Of a DNA stretch of 64,000 nucleotides, positions 1 to 10,235 are shown in pieces. The notes under the pieces are model-generated. The model was given only the letters and a program-made list of their open reading frames with translations. It was not told the origin of the DNA and searched no databases. Made by a program: the position numbers and the translations under genes. The DNA comes from an uncultured Pseudohongiella sp. (lineage in GTDB: Bacteria > Pseudomonadota > Gammaproteobacteria > Pseudomonadales > Pseudohongiellaceae): NCBI GenBank assembly GCA_902531515.1, contig CACAEJ010000001.1:124001-188000 (forward strand). The letters are read 5' to 3'. Numbering within the stretch: the stretch's first letter is position 1; each line of letters starts with the position of its first letter.

Positions 1-1781
1 GTGGGAAAACAAGTTTATTTCGGGCTATCCTAGACGAGATCCATCTGGAAAGCGGCAACATTGATAAACCTTCTGACTTGCGCCTCTCTCTGATGGAGCA
101 AGAAACTCCTGGAATTGATAGATCAGCAATTGATTTTGTTATTGATGCCCACATTGAATATCGTTTTTTAGAAAAACAACTACTGACTGCTGAAGAGCTC
201 GACGACAATGAAGCGCTGACCGATGTCCTTTACAGGTTAGATGCAATAGAAGGCTACAAAGTAAAAAACACAGCGCAACAGATTTTAACGGGGCTAGGAT
301 TTTCTTCTAAAGATTATAAAAATCCTGTAAAAAGTTTTTCTGGGGGTTGGCGCGTGAGACTCAACTTGGCAGCATCACTGCTCTGTCCTTCGGATTTGTT
401 GATGTTGGACGAACCAACAAATCACTTAGATCTTGAAGCCACAATTTGGCTGGAGCAGTGGCTGTTACGATATAAAGGGACTCTATTGTTGGTCTCACAC
501 GATCGGACGTTTTTAGACAGGATCATTGATCATGTGATTAGTTTTGAGTATTGCCAACTTAAGATGTATGTAGGTAATTACAGTGCTTTTGAGCGGCAGC
601 GAGCAGAGAGACTTGCTCTGGAGGACTCTCTCTACAAAAAACAGCAGGTAAGGAAAAAGAGAATTGAAGAGTTTGTTCGCCGTTTTCGTGTGAAAGCTTC
701 AAAAGCGAAACAAGCGCAATCAAGATTGAGGGAACTGAATCGAATGCAAGATATTTCACCAGCGCATGTTGATTCGCCGTTTCAATTTAGATTTCCTAAG
801 CCTAGATCTAAGCCAAATTTTCTCATGCATTTGAATAAATTATCGTTTGGCTTTGACGCCCCCCTTGCAAGTCAAGTAAATCTCTCCGTGTTATGTGAGT
901 CAAGGATCGGGTTACTCGGTTTTAATGGTAGCGGTAAATCTACTCTAATTAAGGTTTTAGCGGGTCAGTTAGATCCCCTATCTGGAGAATTGAGAAAGTC
1001 AAAAAACATTAAACTTGGTTACTATGCTCAGCATCAAGTAGATGCACTAGATCTAGAGAAGACGCCCGTGCAGCTGATCACTGAAGTTCAGACACGGGTT
1101 AGAACCTCAGCTGCGAAAAAAGAACAGGAAATTCGGGATTTTCTTGGCGGTTTTGATTTTCGAGGTTCTCGAGCTGATGAGGCAATTAAAAATTTTTCTG
1201 GAGGTGAGAAAGCTAGGATGGCTTTAGCGATAGTGGTGTCATCTGAGCCGAATTTGTTACTTCTAGATGAGCCGACAAATCACCTTGACTTAGAAATGTG
1301 TCATGCTTTGGAGCTTGCTCTTCAAGAATATGAGGGCGCGATGATCGTGATTTCTCATGATCGCCATCTACTAGCAAATACTGTTGATGAATTTTATGCA
1401 ATAAATAATAGTAATTTTTCGGAATTTTCAGGGTCTATTCATGATTATGAAGCTCGGCTTAGAGAAAGTGAAAGTCTTCTGTACGATAGTGATAGTAAAA
1501 TTAGTAGAACTGACAGAAAGGAGGCTCGAAAAAAGGCCGCGGAAGAACGGGAAAGAATGACCCCTTTAAAGAAGCAACTCAAGTTACTAGAAACGGAGAT
1601 CGAAAAGATATCAAGTGAACTGAAACTCATCGAAAAAGAGTTACTAGATGAAAGTATTTATGGTCTAACTCATAAAAACCAATTGAAGCTTACATTAGAA
1701 AAGCAAGGTAGATTGAAATCTTTATTAGTAAAGAAAGAAGAGGGTTGGTATGAAATCCAAAAAAAGTTGGATTTCTACTAA
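1..1781 (+). CDS. yheS: ABC-F family ATPase YheS, 5' end outside window
   Basis: Soluble ABC-F protein with two ATP-binding cassettes and no membrane domain; ABC-F members act on the ribosome or translation, and the exact role of YheS is not settled. The reading frame is open from base 3, where the end of the first Walker A motif (GKTSL) is visible, so the gene begins left of the window and the first internal ATG (78) is not the start. Cassette 1 has SFSGGW and LLMLDEPTNHLDL, the linker has the charged segment FRVKASKAKQAQSR, and cassette 2 has Walker A GFNGSGKSTL, NFSGGEKAR and LLLLDEPTNHLDL. The C-terminal 120 residues are charged and probably coiled coil, as in E. coli YheS. Family assignment rests on motifs VNQ/EQETP and PAHVDSPF that I recall from YheS. 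Confidence 0.92.
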   Translation, partial: GKTSLFRAILDEIHLESGNIDKPSDLRLSLMEQETPGIDRSAIDFVIDAHIEYRFLEKQLLTAEELDDNEALTDVLYRLDAIEGYKVKNTAQQILTGLGFSSKDYKNPVKSFSGGWRVRLNLAASLLCPSDLLMLDEPTNHLDLEATIWLEQWLLRYKGTLLLVSHDRTFLDRIIDHVISFEYCQLKMYVGNYSAFERQRAERLALEDSLYKKQQVRKKRIEEFVRRFRVKASKAKQAQSRLRELNRMQDISPAHVDSPFQFRFPKPRSKPNFLMHLNKLSFGFDAPLASQVNLSVLCESRIGLLGFNGSGKSTLIKVLAGQLDPLSGELRKSKNIKLGYYAQHQVDALDLEKTPVQLITEVQTRVRTSAAKKEQEIRDFLGGFDFRGSRADEAIKNFSGGEKARMALAIVVSSEPNLLLLDEPTNHLDLEMCHALELALQEYEGAMIVISHDRHLLANTVDEFYAINNSNFSEFSGSIHDYEARLRESESLLYDSDSKISRTDRKEARKKAAEERERMTPLKKQLKLLETEIEKISSELKLIEKELLDESIYGLTHKNQLKLTLEKQGRLKSLLVKKEEGWYEIQKKLDFY

Positions 1782-1921
1782 ACTGGATTGATGTCTGCGG
1801 GAGGATTGCCAATGATTTAATCATTCTTCTGAAACGAGCAATGGTCTTGAAACGCGCAAAATCGATCCCATTTAATAATTCCAGCCACTAACAATATAAC
1901 GACATTAAGAGGTTTATGGAC

Positions 1922-2992
1922 ATGAGGGTACTTCAAAACCTGCTAATCACATTGACAATAATCTCTTCTCCGTCCTTGGTTATGGCTCAGGATCTCAATT
2001 ACCGTGAGTTTAAGACCAATGACGAAGAAAACAACATTGAAATCTTCAAGCTTGCGAGTCCCTCGGTGGTTCATATAACTAACTCTAGATTGGTCAGATC
2101 GTTTTATTCGCTTAACCCTCAAGAGGTGCCACAGGGAACAGGGACTGGTTTCATCTGGAATAAAGAAGGTTATATCGTCACAAACTTTCACGTTGTCCAA
2201 CAGGCAAACGTTGTCACAGTAACTATGCAGAATGGTTCCAGTTATGACGCTGTACCCATCGGCTCGGATCCTGACAAAGACCTAGCAGTTCTCAAAATTG
2301 ATGCGGAAGCCGCAGATTTAAGTCCAATTACCTTGGGTGATTCCTCGTTACTTGAGGTAGGCAGGAAAGTAATTGCTATTGGCAATCCGTTCGGCTTGGA
2401 TACGACGATGACCGTAGGAGTTGTCAGTGCCCTTGGTCGAGAGATTGACTCAGTGAGCCGCCGAAAGATCAGAGATGTAATCCAGACGGATGCTGCAATT
2501 AACCCCGGCAACTCAGGCGGCCCACTGCTAAACTCTCTCGGCCAGTTAGTAGGGGTAAACACAGCAATTTATAGTCCTAGCGGAGGTAGTTCAGGTATAG
2601 GCTTTGCTATTCCGGCCAATACTGTGGAACGTATAATTCCAGAACTTATTACCTATGGGCAAGTACAGACACCAATTCTTGGGATTATTCAGATTCCCCA
2701 GCCTGACTACTATAGAGATCTATGGAATATCGAAGGGGTGATTGTCTTGGATGTTGTTCAAGGCACCGGTCCTGAAAAGTTTGGTATGCGCGGGTTGCAA
2801 CGAGTCCAAAGAGGACAAATACAACTAGGAGATGTAATTTTTGAAATTGACGGACAAGCTGTCGATAACGAAGATGACTACGCAAATGTTATGGAGCAAC
2901 ATAGGGCAGGAGACGTAGTTAGTGTCAAGACTCGGCGCGATAATCGCGTCATGGAATACAATATTGAGTTGCAAGCTCCTCCAAGCCGGTAA
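1922..2992 (+). CDS. HtrA/DegS-type trypsin-like serine protease with PDZ domain
   Basis: Predicted periplasmic quality-control or regulatory protease. Counting from the ATG at 1916, the triad is His92 (in TNFHVV), Asp122 (in DPDKDLAVL) and Ser200 (in GNSGGPLL). A short N-terminal hydrophobic segment ending in VMAQ looks like a signal peptide, and one PDZ domain occupies roughly residues 255-350. One PDZ and about 356 residues match DegS/AlgW rather than two-PDZ DegP. The AAGAGG ribosome site (1906-1912) is only 3 bases from the ATG at 1916 but 9 from the one at 1922, so I prefer 1922. It is a single gene convergent with argH. DegS-type anti-sigma cleavage is possible, but no rseA-like partner is in the window. 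Confidence 0.88.
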   Translation: MRVLQNLLITLTIISSPSLVMAQDLNYREFKTNDEENNIEIFKLASPSVVHITNSRLVRSFYSLNPQEVPQGTGTGFIWNKEGYIVTNFHVVQQANVVTVTMQNGSSYDAVPIGSDPDKDLAVLKIDAEAADLSPITLGDSSLLEVGRKVIAIGNPFGLDTTMTVGVVSALGREIDSVSRRKIRDVIQTDAAINPGNSGGPLLNSLGQLVGVNTAIYSPSGGSSGIGFAIPANTVERIIPELITYGQVQTPILGIIQIPQPDYYRDLWNIEGVIVLDVVQGTGPEKFGMRGLQRVQRGQIQLGDVIFEIDGQAVDNEDDYANVMEQHRAGDVVSVKTRRDNRVMEYNIELQAPPSR

Positions 2993-3002
2993 GAAGTTGG
3001 GA

Positions 3003-4406
3003 CTAACGTTGGTCTAGAAGGATTTTTGCATCGTTCACAGCATTCAAAACCTGCTCCGGTGAAGTTCCGCCAAAATGGTTACGGGCATGAACTGATCCGT
3101 CTAAAGTAAGTATTGTGAAAACATCCTGCTCAATATTTGGAGCAAACTGGATTAACTTATCTAAGGGAATTTCTGTCAAGAGAAGTTGCTCCCGGATCGC
3201 ATAAGATACAACATTACCCACAATTTCATGCGCATCTCGAAAAGAAGTGCCTTTTTTTACCAAATAGTCAGCAAGATCGGTAGCGGTGGCAAAACCTTTG
3301 GAGGCTGCATTTTCCATGGCATCCCTATTGCATTTAATCGCTGATACCATTTGACCATAAGCATACAAACAGTCCTTAATTGTTTCAATTAAATCAAAAA
3401 GAGGCTCTTTGTCCTCTTGGTTATCCTTGTTGTAAGCTAGCGGCTGAGATTTCATTATGCTAATTAGTGCAGTATGAGCGCCGGCTACTCGACCGAATTT
3501 TCCTCTAATAAGCTCTGGCACATCGGGATTTTTCTTCTGAGGCATAATTGAGGAACCGGTGCAAAAGCTATCAGGCAGCTCAATAAAATTAAACTGCGTG
3601 GAAGTCCACAGCACTATTTCTTCTGAAAATCTTGATAGATGAGTCATTAATAGCGTTCCGGTTGAGGCTAATTCAATAACAAAGTCTCTATCGCTTACTG
3701 CATCGAGAGAGTTGGCGCAGGGAGAATCAAAACGCAACCGCTCTGAGGTGTAATTTCTGTCTATAGGAAAAGTTGTGCCAGCCAGGGCGGCGCTACCTAG
3801 TGGCGATCGATTCACTCTTTTTCTGCAGTCTTGAAAACGACCAAAGTCTCGATTGAGCATTTCAAACCAAGCCATCATATGATGACCGAACGTCACAGGT
3901 TGGGCGGTTTGTAAATGAGTAAAGCCTGGTAAAATAGTGCTTGCCTCTTTTTCAGCAAGTTCTATTAATGCTTTTTGAAATTTGGTGATTAACTCACAAA
4001 TCTCATCTATTTGACTTCTCGCGTACAGTCTAAGATCTGTCGCGATTTGATCATTTCTGGACCTTCCTGTATGAAGTTTCTTGCCAGCTTCGCCTATTCT
4101 GTCTGTCAGAGCAGATTCGATGTTCATATGAACATCTTCAAGCTCTGTAGACCAATGAAATTTCTGATCAGCTATTTCTTCCTGAATTTCTTCTAGGCCT
4201 CTGACGATGTCTGCAACTTCTCCTTCCGTCAATATACCCACTTTTCCAAGCATTTTCGCATGCGCAACAGATCCCTCAATATCGTATTGATATAGGCAAT
4301 TATCAAACGACACGGAAGCGGTAAATCGTTCAACAAAAGGCGATGTGGTTTCCTCGAACCTACCACCCCAAAGCTTTTTGTTCTTATCAGATTTTTTATT
4401 AGACAT
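3003..4406 (-). CDS. argH: Argininosuccinate lyase
   Basis: Cytosolic last step of arginine synthesis: argininosuccinate to arginine plus fumarate. The fumarase/aspartase superfamily signature [12 protein letters not shown] and the conserved TGRSRNDQ substrate loop are both present, and 467 residues is the usual length. The start is the ATG at 4406, followed by a short Lys-rich leader ([17 protein letters not shown]) before the conserved WGGRF motif; no strong ribosome site is visible. It is transcribed away from hemC, with about 165 bases between the two starts, an arrangement reminiscent of Pseudomonas, where argH also lies near hemC. Confidence 0.97.
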   Translation of the reverse strand: MSNKKSDKNKKLWGGRFEETTSPFVERFTASVSFDNCLYQYDIEGSVAHAKMLGKVGILTEGEVADIVRGLEEIQEEIADQKFHWSTELEDVHMNIESALTDRIGEAGKKLHTGRSRNDQIATDLRLYARSQIDEICELITKFQKALIELAEKEASTILPGFTHLQTAQPVTFGHHMMAWFEMLNRDFGRFQDCRKRVNRSPLGSAALAGTTFPIDRNYTSERLRFDSPCANSLDAVSDRDFVIELASTGTLLMTHLSRFSEEIVLWTSTQFNFIELPDSFCTGSSIMPQKKNPDVPELIRGKFGRVAGAHTALISIMKSQPLAYNKDNQEDKEPLFDLIETIKDCLYAYGQMVSAIKCNRDAMENAASKGFATATDLADYLVKKGTSFRDAHEIVGNVVSYAIREQLLLTEIPLDKLIQFAPNIEQDVFTILTLDGSVHARNHFGGTSPEQVLNAVNDAKILLDQR

Positions 4407-4570
4407 ACCGTTGATCTAGTTTTTAGTAATTGTTATTCAATTATAGCAGGATAGTTAGTATCAAATAACCTGATAATTACTTTATGAAAATAAGGAATAA
4501 GAGAGAAAGAAACGCTAAAATAAAAAAGAGTAAATCAAAAACTCTGAAAAATTACCAAAAAATCAAAGTT

Positions 4571-5497
4571 ATGAGCAGAAAACTGAGAATCGCGACTAGA
4601 AAAAGCCCGCTAGCACTCTGGCAAGCAAATTTCGTGCGTCAATCACTGGAAAGAATTGACAGGGATTTACAGATTGAGATCTTGCCAATGAGCACTCAAG
4701 GCGACCGGATTCTCGAAAGCCCACTCGCGAAAATTGGAGGTAAAGGTTTATTTGTAAAGGAACTTGAAAAAGCGTTACTGCAAGATAAGGCTGACATAGC
4801 GGTTCATTCAATGAAAGACGTCCCAATGGAATTTCCTAGCGGGCTTCATCTTGCTGGAATCTGCGAGCGCGAAGATCCTAGTGATGCTTTTGTATCTAAT
4901 AAGTTTCGTAGACTCGAAGACATGCCGAGAGGCAGTAAGATTGGAACTTCGAGTCTGAGAAGACAATGTCAATTAAGTTTTCTCCGCCCAGATCTGGTTA
5001 TTACAGATCTTAGAGGGAATGTTGGGACTCGCTTACTAAAGTTAGATGAGGGGAATTATGACGCAATAGTCCTTGCAACCGCAGGGTTAATTAGATTAAA
5101 ACATAGCGATAGGATTAGTAGTCGTCTAAATTTCCGGGAGTGTTTACCAGCAGCAGGTCAAGGAGCGGTTGGAATTGAGTCGCGCGTAGATGACAGAGAT
5201 ACCCAAGACATTATCAGTACAATAAATCACGATGCGACCGCCACTTGTGTTCTCGCAGAACGCACCGTGAATAAGTGGCTACAGGGAAGTTGTCAGGTGC
5301 CAATCGCAAGCTACGCTGAATTATATAAAAACGAAATCAGACTGCGTGCTTTAGTTGGGAGAGTGAATGGTACTCAAATAGTTAGAAGTGAGCACAGCGA
5401 TGGTTGTGATTTAGCTGGTGAGCTTGGAGTAAAGGTCGCAAAAGATTTACTTTCTAAAGGTGCCGGCAACATTCTTGACGAGTTACGGAATGCGTGA
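4571..5497 (+). CDS. hemC: Hydroxymethylbilane synthase (porphobilinogen deaminase)
   Basis: Condenses four porphobilinogens to hydroxymethylbilane in haem synthesis. Starting at ATG 4571 gives 308 residues ([18 protein letters not shown]), and the dipyrromethane cofactor Cys in [11 protein letters not shown] falls at 241, next to Cys242 of E. coli. The frame is open back to an ATG at 4484, which would add 29 mostly Lys/Arg/Asn residues; this extension is not expected in the family and neither ATG has a clear ribosome site. First gene of hemC-hemD-hemX-hemY, with hemD 9 bases downstream. Confidence 0.96.
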   Translation: MSRKLRIATRKSPLALWQANFVRQSLERIDRDLQIEILPMSTQGDRILESPLAKIGGKGLFVKELEKALLQDKADIAVHSMKDVPMEFPSGLHLAGICEREDPSDAFVSNKFRRLEDMPRGSKIGTSSLRRQCQLSFLRPDLVITDLRGNVGTRLLKLDEGNYDAIVLATAGLIRLKHSDRISSRLNFRECLPAAGQGAVGIESRVDDRDTQDIISTINHDATATCVLAERTVNKWLQGSCQVPIASYAELYKNEIRLRALVGRVNGTQIVRSEHSDGCDLAGELGVKVAKDLLSKGAGNILDELRNA

Positions 5498-5506
5498 ATC
5501 AAGGAT

Positions 5507-6322
5507 ATGACACACTCTGAATCTTTAAGTGGTTTAAAAGTACTGATAACGCGCCCTAAGCAACAATCAGAAACTTTAGCATCAGCAGTAAGAAATCTCG
5601 GCGGAGATACTTTCGATTTCCCACTGTTAGAGATTAGTGCGATTAAAGATGAATTTAAAGTGAGTGCACTGGAACAAAAAGTTAAAAACCTTGATGGCTA
5701 TGATAAATTAATTTTCATCAGCAAAAACGCAGTTGTGTATGGAGCAGAAGTTATAAACAAGAATTGGTCAGACCTACCAACCGTGAGCGAAGTAATTGCT
5801 ATTGGCCCTAGCACAGCAAAGCTGGCAACCGATTTTTTCGGCTGCGAAGTTGTGCACCCCAATTCTGGATCTACAAGTGAGGACCTAATCGCCTTACCTT
5901 GCCTGGCTAATGTCACACAAAAGAGAATTGCAATATTTAGAGGGGAATATGGTCGTGAATTTTTGGCGGACAGTCTGATAGATCGTGGCGCTGAGGTAGA
6001 ATATTTAGATGTCTATCAACGAAGCGCCACAAAGCGGCGCGGTCGCGAGCTTCTAAAAATAATAAGTGAGAATCATGTTAATGTGTTAACTATTACGAGC
6101 GGTGATTCCCTCAAAGTACTAAATAGACTGTTCTTGGAAAGCAGAGATAGATGCTCCGAGTTATTTTCCATACCTATTATAGTGCCTTCTGCTCGAGTAA
6201 ATCGGCTAGCAGAGGAACTTGGATTCGAACAAGTCAGTCTTGCACAAGGAGCTGATACAGGGGCCACGGTTTTCGCTCTCCACGAAATTGCCTCGGAGAA
6301 CGATAAAAGAAATGGTAACTAA
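5507..6322 (+). CDS. hemD: Uroporphyrinogen-III synthase
   Basis: Cyclises hydroxymethylbilane with inversion of ring D to give uroporphyrinogen III. The sequence is divergent, as usual for HemD, but shows the N-terminal LKVLITRPKQQ strand, FISKNAV, IGPSTAKLA and the late ITSGDSLKVL motif of the two-lobed fold. It is 271 residues, slightly longer than E. coli HemD. The AAGGA element (5501-5505) is almost against the ATG, and no better start exists because the conserved N-terminus begins at once. Identity rests on motifs plus position between hemC and hemX. Confidence 0.93.
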   Translation: MTHSESLSGLKVLITRPKQQSETLASAVRNLGGDTFDFPLLEISAIKDEFKVSALEQKVKNLDGYDKLIFISKNAVVYGAEVINKNWSDLPTVSEVIAIGPSTAKLATDFFGCEVVHPNSGSTSEDLIALPCLANVTQKRIAIFRGEYGREFLADSLIDRGAEVEYLDVYQRSATKRRGRELLKIISENHVNVLTITSGDSLKVLNRLFLESRDRCSELFSIPIIVPSARVNRLAEELGFEQVSLAQGADTGATVFALHEIASENDKRNGN

Positions 6323-6369
6323 AGAGGAACTTGATTTAAGATAATATATAAACAAGTAGAGGGCTTTGA

Positions 6370-7458
6370 GTGACAGACAAGTCGGAAACACCGAAAATAC
6401 TAGAGGAAATCTCTCAAGCTGGCGCTAAAGGTAGCAGTCGACCAAGGAATCAAAAGAATGCTAGACGTCGACTCTTTATTGTTACGTTGTTGTTAGTTCT
6501 CCTAATTACTACTATTCCCTATCTGGGGTTTCAGCTCCGCGAGCTCCGGAAAGAGATTGCTGATACGAATGCTCAATATGATGGATTAAGAGTTACAGTA
6601 TCTGATCAAAATACACGCATACAAGTGTTGTCTTCTGAATTAGAGCAATATAACGGGGTCGAGTTTGCAGACCTAACTTTGGTTGAAGATTTGAGAAGAA
6701 TGGATTCAGAGATTGAAGAATTAAGATCTCAGGGATTGGTTCAACTGACTGAACCTGATTCATATTGGAGTCTTCGAGAGGCCGAATTCCTGCTGAGTTT
6801 GGCCAACCGTAAGCTAATCTTAGAGAAAGATATTCCCTCAAGTATCGCGTTAATTGAGGATGTCGATTCTTCAATTGTTGCCTCCGGCCATCAAAATGTT
6901 ATTCCCTTAAGGGAATCATTATCAAGAGCATTGTCTAATCTTCGCGCCTTAGGAGAAATAGATGAAGGAGGAATTTTTGTTCAAATCGAGTTGTTGAAAG
7001 CTGCAGTAGATGAGATAAAAGTGCAAGGTTTGAAAAATCCTAATACTCCTGCTGTGGGTGTAATCACGGATTTTGAGGATTTCGAATACTCAACCAAGAG
7101 GTTTAACTCGCTATTAAGCTTTTTATCAAATATCTTCGTTTGGAGAGAGTGGGATCATACATCAGATTTAATTTTGAAGGCCGATGAGAGGGCTATAGCC
7201 AAGCAGAGATTATATCTATTGTTGGAGCAAGCCCAGCATGGACTAATATCCCAAAATGGCGTCGTTTATAAGCAAAGTTTAATGGGAGTTAAGGAACTAT
7301 TTACTGTCTTAGCAATCGAAAATTTTGTTTTGGGCGGCGCATTAAGCGCTGAATTAGACAACCTTATCGCAATAAACATCGATCCAGAGTTACCTTTACT
7401 GGATGAGCCTCTCCGACTAATGAATCAACTAACATATAGATTACGCGAGATGAAATGA
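6370..7458 (+). CDS. hemX: HemX-like membrane-anchored protein
   Basis: HemX family protein of the hemCDXY operon. HemX has been annotated as a uroporphyrinogen methyltransferase, but no methyltransferase motif is visible here and its function is uncertain. About 30 basic residues precede a single transmembrane helix (about 34-53, FIVTLLLVLLITTIPYLG); then comes a predicted coiled coil (about 55-120) and a helical domain containing the family-typical YWSLREAEFLLSLANRKL. The start is a GTG with TAGAGGG just upstream. The last codon overlaps the hemY start by 4 bases (ATGA), so the two are probably translationally coupled. Confidence 0.88.
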   Translation: MTDKSETPKILEEISQAGAKGSSRPRNQKNARRRLFIVTLLLVLLITTIPYLGFQLRELRKEIADTNAQYDGLRVTVSDQNTRIQVLSSELEQYNGVEFADLTLVEDLRRMDSEIEELRSQGLVQLTEPDSYWSLREAEFLLSLANRKLILEKDIPSSIALIEDVDSSIVASGHQNVIPLRESLSRALSNLRALGEIDEGGIFVQIELLKAAVDEIKVQGLKNPNTPAVGVITDFEDFEYSTKRFNSLLSFLSNIFVWREWDHTSDLILKADERAIAKQRLYLLLEQAQHGLISQNGVVYKQSLMGVKELFTVLAIENFVLGGALSAELDNLIAINIDPELPLLDEPLRLMNQLTYRLREMK

Positions 7459-8696
7459 TAAGGTTATTTTTGCTTTGTCTCGCGATGAGTATTTTCGGGC
7501 TATGGTTAACTCTTTTCCTAGGATTTCCTGGCGATGCTGGATATCTCTTGATCGCGTTTGGCAACTATACTTTTGAAACAAGCCTATTTGCTCTCCTAGT
7601 TTTATCAGGAGTAATTTATTTATTATTTCGTATTCTGAAGTTAATTTTCAGCTGGGTTGACTTGCCAAGGCTGCTGCGGATTAAGGAGTTATATGATAGA
7701 AAACAAAAAGAGAAAGCATATAACGCAACAACTGAAGGTTACATACAGTTTTTTCTGGGAAACTGGCCAACATGTTATAAATCTTTGGTAAAAGGATTAG
7801 AAGCTAAAGATGTAAACATCGTAAACTACTTAGCGGCGTCCTATGCGGCTTTCAAAGGCGCGGAATCCGGAAAATGGGTGCGTCATCTTGCTGATGCGGA
7901 GAAAAAATTTCCTGCTCATAAACCCACGATTGAATTAATGAGAGCGCAGTTTCTATTTGAGACTGATCAATTAGAAGAAGCTAAAGAAATTATTGAAAAC
8001 CTGAAAAAAAATGCATCATATGATTCTAGGCTAATGCTTCTTCTTAAAGACTATTACTTGGAGATCGAGGAGTGGTCGTCCTTAAAAGTGCTGCTTCCAC
8101 AATTAGAAAGAAATAGGCTTATTAAGCCGGGTGAATTGGAAGATTTAAAGATACAGTGTGTAAAGTCCGAAATTACAACGCTTTCTGGAAAAGTCGGTAG
8201 TGGAGGCGACAAAGAATCAATTAAGACTTTAATGTCATTATGGAAAAAAACATCTAACAAAGTATGCGAGGATGAGGAATTAATTCTATTTTATGCCAAT
8301 ACCTTGATCACGCTGGGTGGAAATCGCGAGGCACTGAATGCGGTAGAAAAGGTGATGACAAAAAAATGGAGCGATCGGCTTGTTCGCTTTTATGGTGAGA
8401 ACGACTTTGGTAGAAATTCCCATCAAATGGTAACTGCTGAAAAGTGGTTAAAAATAAAAGCAGATAGTAGCGTTCTTTTTTTAACCCTAGCGCGGATTTC
8501 ACTAAGAAATGAACTTCCGGAAAAAGCAATGAAGTATTATGAACTAAGCATTGCTTCTTCCCCATCAGCAGAAGCCTACCTTGAACTTTCAATATTGCTG
8601 GGCAGGGTAGGTGACGAAGATGCTAGCTTTGTGAATCTGAAGCACTATTACAAACTTATAGCTGTCGATACGATGAATTTGCCCTTGATTTCCTAG
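7455..8696 (+). CDS. hemY: HemY-like TPR inner-membrane protein
   Basis: HemY of the proteobacterial hemCDXY operon (not the Bacillus protoporphyrinogen oxidase of the same name). Two N-terminal hydrophobic helices (about 2-25 and 42-66) anchor it in the inner membrane, followed by YDRKQKEKAYNATTEGYIQF and a long helical TPR-like domain, 413 residues in all. In gammaproteobacteria it is linked to late haem synthesis, but no enzymatic residues are recognisable. It overlaps hemX by ATGA and ends 5 bases before the end of convergent ubiD; no terminator hairpin was seen between them. Confidence 0.86.
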   Translation: MIRLFLLCLAMSIFGLWLTLFLGFPGDAGYLLIAFGNYTFETSLFALLVLSGVIYLLFRILKLIFSWVDLPRLLRIKELYDRKQKEKAYNATTEGYIQFFLGNWPTCYKSLVKGLEAKDVNIVNYLAASYAAFKGAESGKWVRHLADAEKKFPAHKPTIELMRAQFLFETDQLEEAKEIIENLKKNASYDSRLMLLLKDYYLEIEEWSSLKVLLPQLERNRLIKPGELEDLKIQCVKSEITTLSGKVGSGGDKESIKTLMSLWKKTSNKVCEDEELILFYANTLITLGGNREALNAVEKVMTKKWSDRLVRFYGENDFGRNSHQMVTAEKWLKIKADSSVLFLTLARISLRNELPEKAMKYYELSIASSPSAEAYLELSILLGRVGDEDASFVNLKHYYKLIAVDTMNLPLIS

Positions 8697-8701
8697 GAGA
8701 T

Positions 8702-10180
8702 TTATTTAACCTTGTCGATCCCCAAATCCGTCCAAATTTCATCTATCCTTTGTTTTACTTCGTCAGTCATCTCTATTGGTGTGCCCCAATCGCGGTTTGT
8801 TTCTCCGTCCCATTTGTTGGTAGCGTCCAAGCCCATTTTTGAGCCGAGTCCAGATGTGGGTGAGGCAAAGTCTAAATAGTCAATAGGTGTATTGTCGATC
8901 ATGACCGTGTCTCGTATCGGATCTATGCGGGTAGTTATGGCCCAAATAACATCTTCCCAGCTACGTATATTTATTTCCTCGTCAACGACTACGATAAATT
9001 TTGTGTACATAAATTGACGTAGGAATGACCAGACACCCATCATGATCCTTTTGGCATGACCAGGATATTGCTTTCTAATGCTTACTATTGCCATGCGATA
9101 AGAGCAACCTTCAGGAGGCAGATAAAAATCCTGAATTTCAGGGAATTGTTTCTGTAGAATAGGAACGAAGATTTCGTTTAATGCGACCCCCAGCATTGCT
9201 GGCTCGTCCGGCGGACGACCTGTGTAAGTGCTGTGATAGATTGGTTCTCGTCTGTGGGTTATTCTAGTTACAGTATATACAGGAAATTTGTCTACTTCGT
9301 TGTAGTATCCAGTATGATCGCCAAACGGCCCTTCCTCGGCAAGCTCATCACAATCGATGAAGCCTTCAAGAATTATCTCAGCACTTGCTGGAACTTGTAA
9401 CTGATTTGTCTGTGATTTTACAACATTAGTTTTGCTACCGCGTAATAGACCTGCGAAAGCATATTCTGATAGTGAATCAGGAACAGGGGTAACAGTTGCA
9501 AGAATCGTTGCTGGGTCTGCTCCAATTGCGACTGAAACGGGGAAGGGCTTACCAGGATGCTTAATCTTCCAATCTCTAAAATCCAATGCTCCTCCTCTAT
9601 GCGACAGCCATCGCATAATTAACTTGTTCTGACCGATTTGCTGCATTCGATAAATGCCGAGGTTCTGCCGGTCTTTGTCGGGGCCTTTTGTAATCACTAG
9701 AGGCCAAGTTATTAGCGGGCCTGCGTCACCGGGCCAAGAAGTTTGTATGGGGAAAATGGATAAGTCTACCTCTTCGTCTTTGATCACCACTTCTTGGCAT
9801 GGAGCGGAACGTTTTACATTGGGTGAAATGTTCAGAACACTTTTGTAATTTGGAAGATTCTCCCAAAGGTCTTTCCAGCCAGAAGGGGGTTTTGGTTCTT
9901 TGAGGAAAGCTAAAAGTTTTCCGACGTCTCTGAGACCATCTAAGTTGTCCTGACCCATTCCTAGTGCAATTCTGCGAGGACTTCCAAACAGATTGGCTAA
10001 CAGGGGAATTGAAGACCCTTTTATATTCTCGAATAGAAGTGCGGGTCCTTGGGATTTCAATGTGCGGTCAGATATTTCTGTAACTTCAAGATGAGAGCTA
10101 ACTTCAGTGCTGATTCTTTTAAGTTCACCTTCCTTTTCAAGGGCAGCGATGAAGTCTCGTAAATCTTTAAATATCATCAA
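8702..10180 (-). CDS. ubiD: UbiD, 3-polyprenyl-4-hydroxybenzoate decarboxylase
   Basis: Decarboxylates the prenylated 4-hydroxybenzoate intermediate of ubiquinone synthesis, using prenylated FMN made by UbiX (not in this window). It is 492 residues, the normal length. Recognisable family stretches include the N-terminus [37 protein letters not shown] and [10 protein letters not shown]. The double ATG at 10180/10177 leaves the exact start open by one codon. Downstream of rho on the same strand with 55 bases between, matching the trxA-rho-ubiD order remembered from Pseudomonas. Confidence 0.96.
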   Translation of the reverse strand: MMIFKDLRDFIAALEKEGELKRISTEVSSHLEVTEISDRTLKSQGPALLFENIKGSSIPLLANLFGSPRRIALGMGQDNLDGLRDVGKLLAFLKEPKPPSGWKDLWENLPNYKSVLNISPNVKRSAPCQEVVIKDEEVDLSIFPIQTSWPGDAGPLITWPLVITKGPDKDRQNLGIYRMQQIGQNKLIMRWLSHRGGALDFRDWKIKHPGKPFPVSVAIGADPATILATVTPVPDSLSEYAFAGLLRGSKTNVVKSQTNQLQVPASAEIILEGFIDCDELAEEGPFGDHTGYYNEVDKFPVYTVTRITHRREPIYHSTYTGRPPDEPAMLGVALNEIFVPILQKQFPEIQDFYLPPEGCSYRMAIVSIRKQYPGHAKRIMMGVWSFLRQFMYTKFIVVVDEEINIRSWEDVIWAITTRIDPIRDTVMIDNTPIDYLDFASPTSGLGSKMGLDATNKWDGETNRDWGTPIEMTDEVKQRIDEIWTDLGIDKVK

Positions 10181-10235
10181 GCAAATCTTATTTAAAAGTT
10201 TCTAACGCAATAGACAAAGAAGCTGACTAAAGATA

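Noticed and set aside
4484-4570. 29-residue Lys-rich N-terminal extension of HemC
   Set aside because: No ribosome site, low complexity, and the cofactor Cys falls at the family position only when counting from 4571; still possible but less likely.
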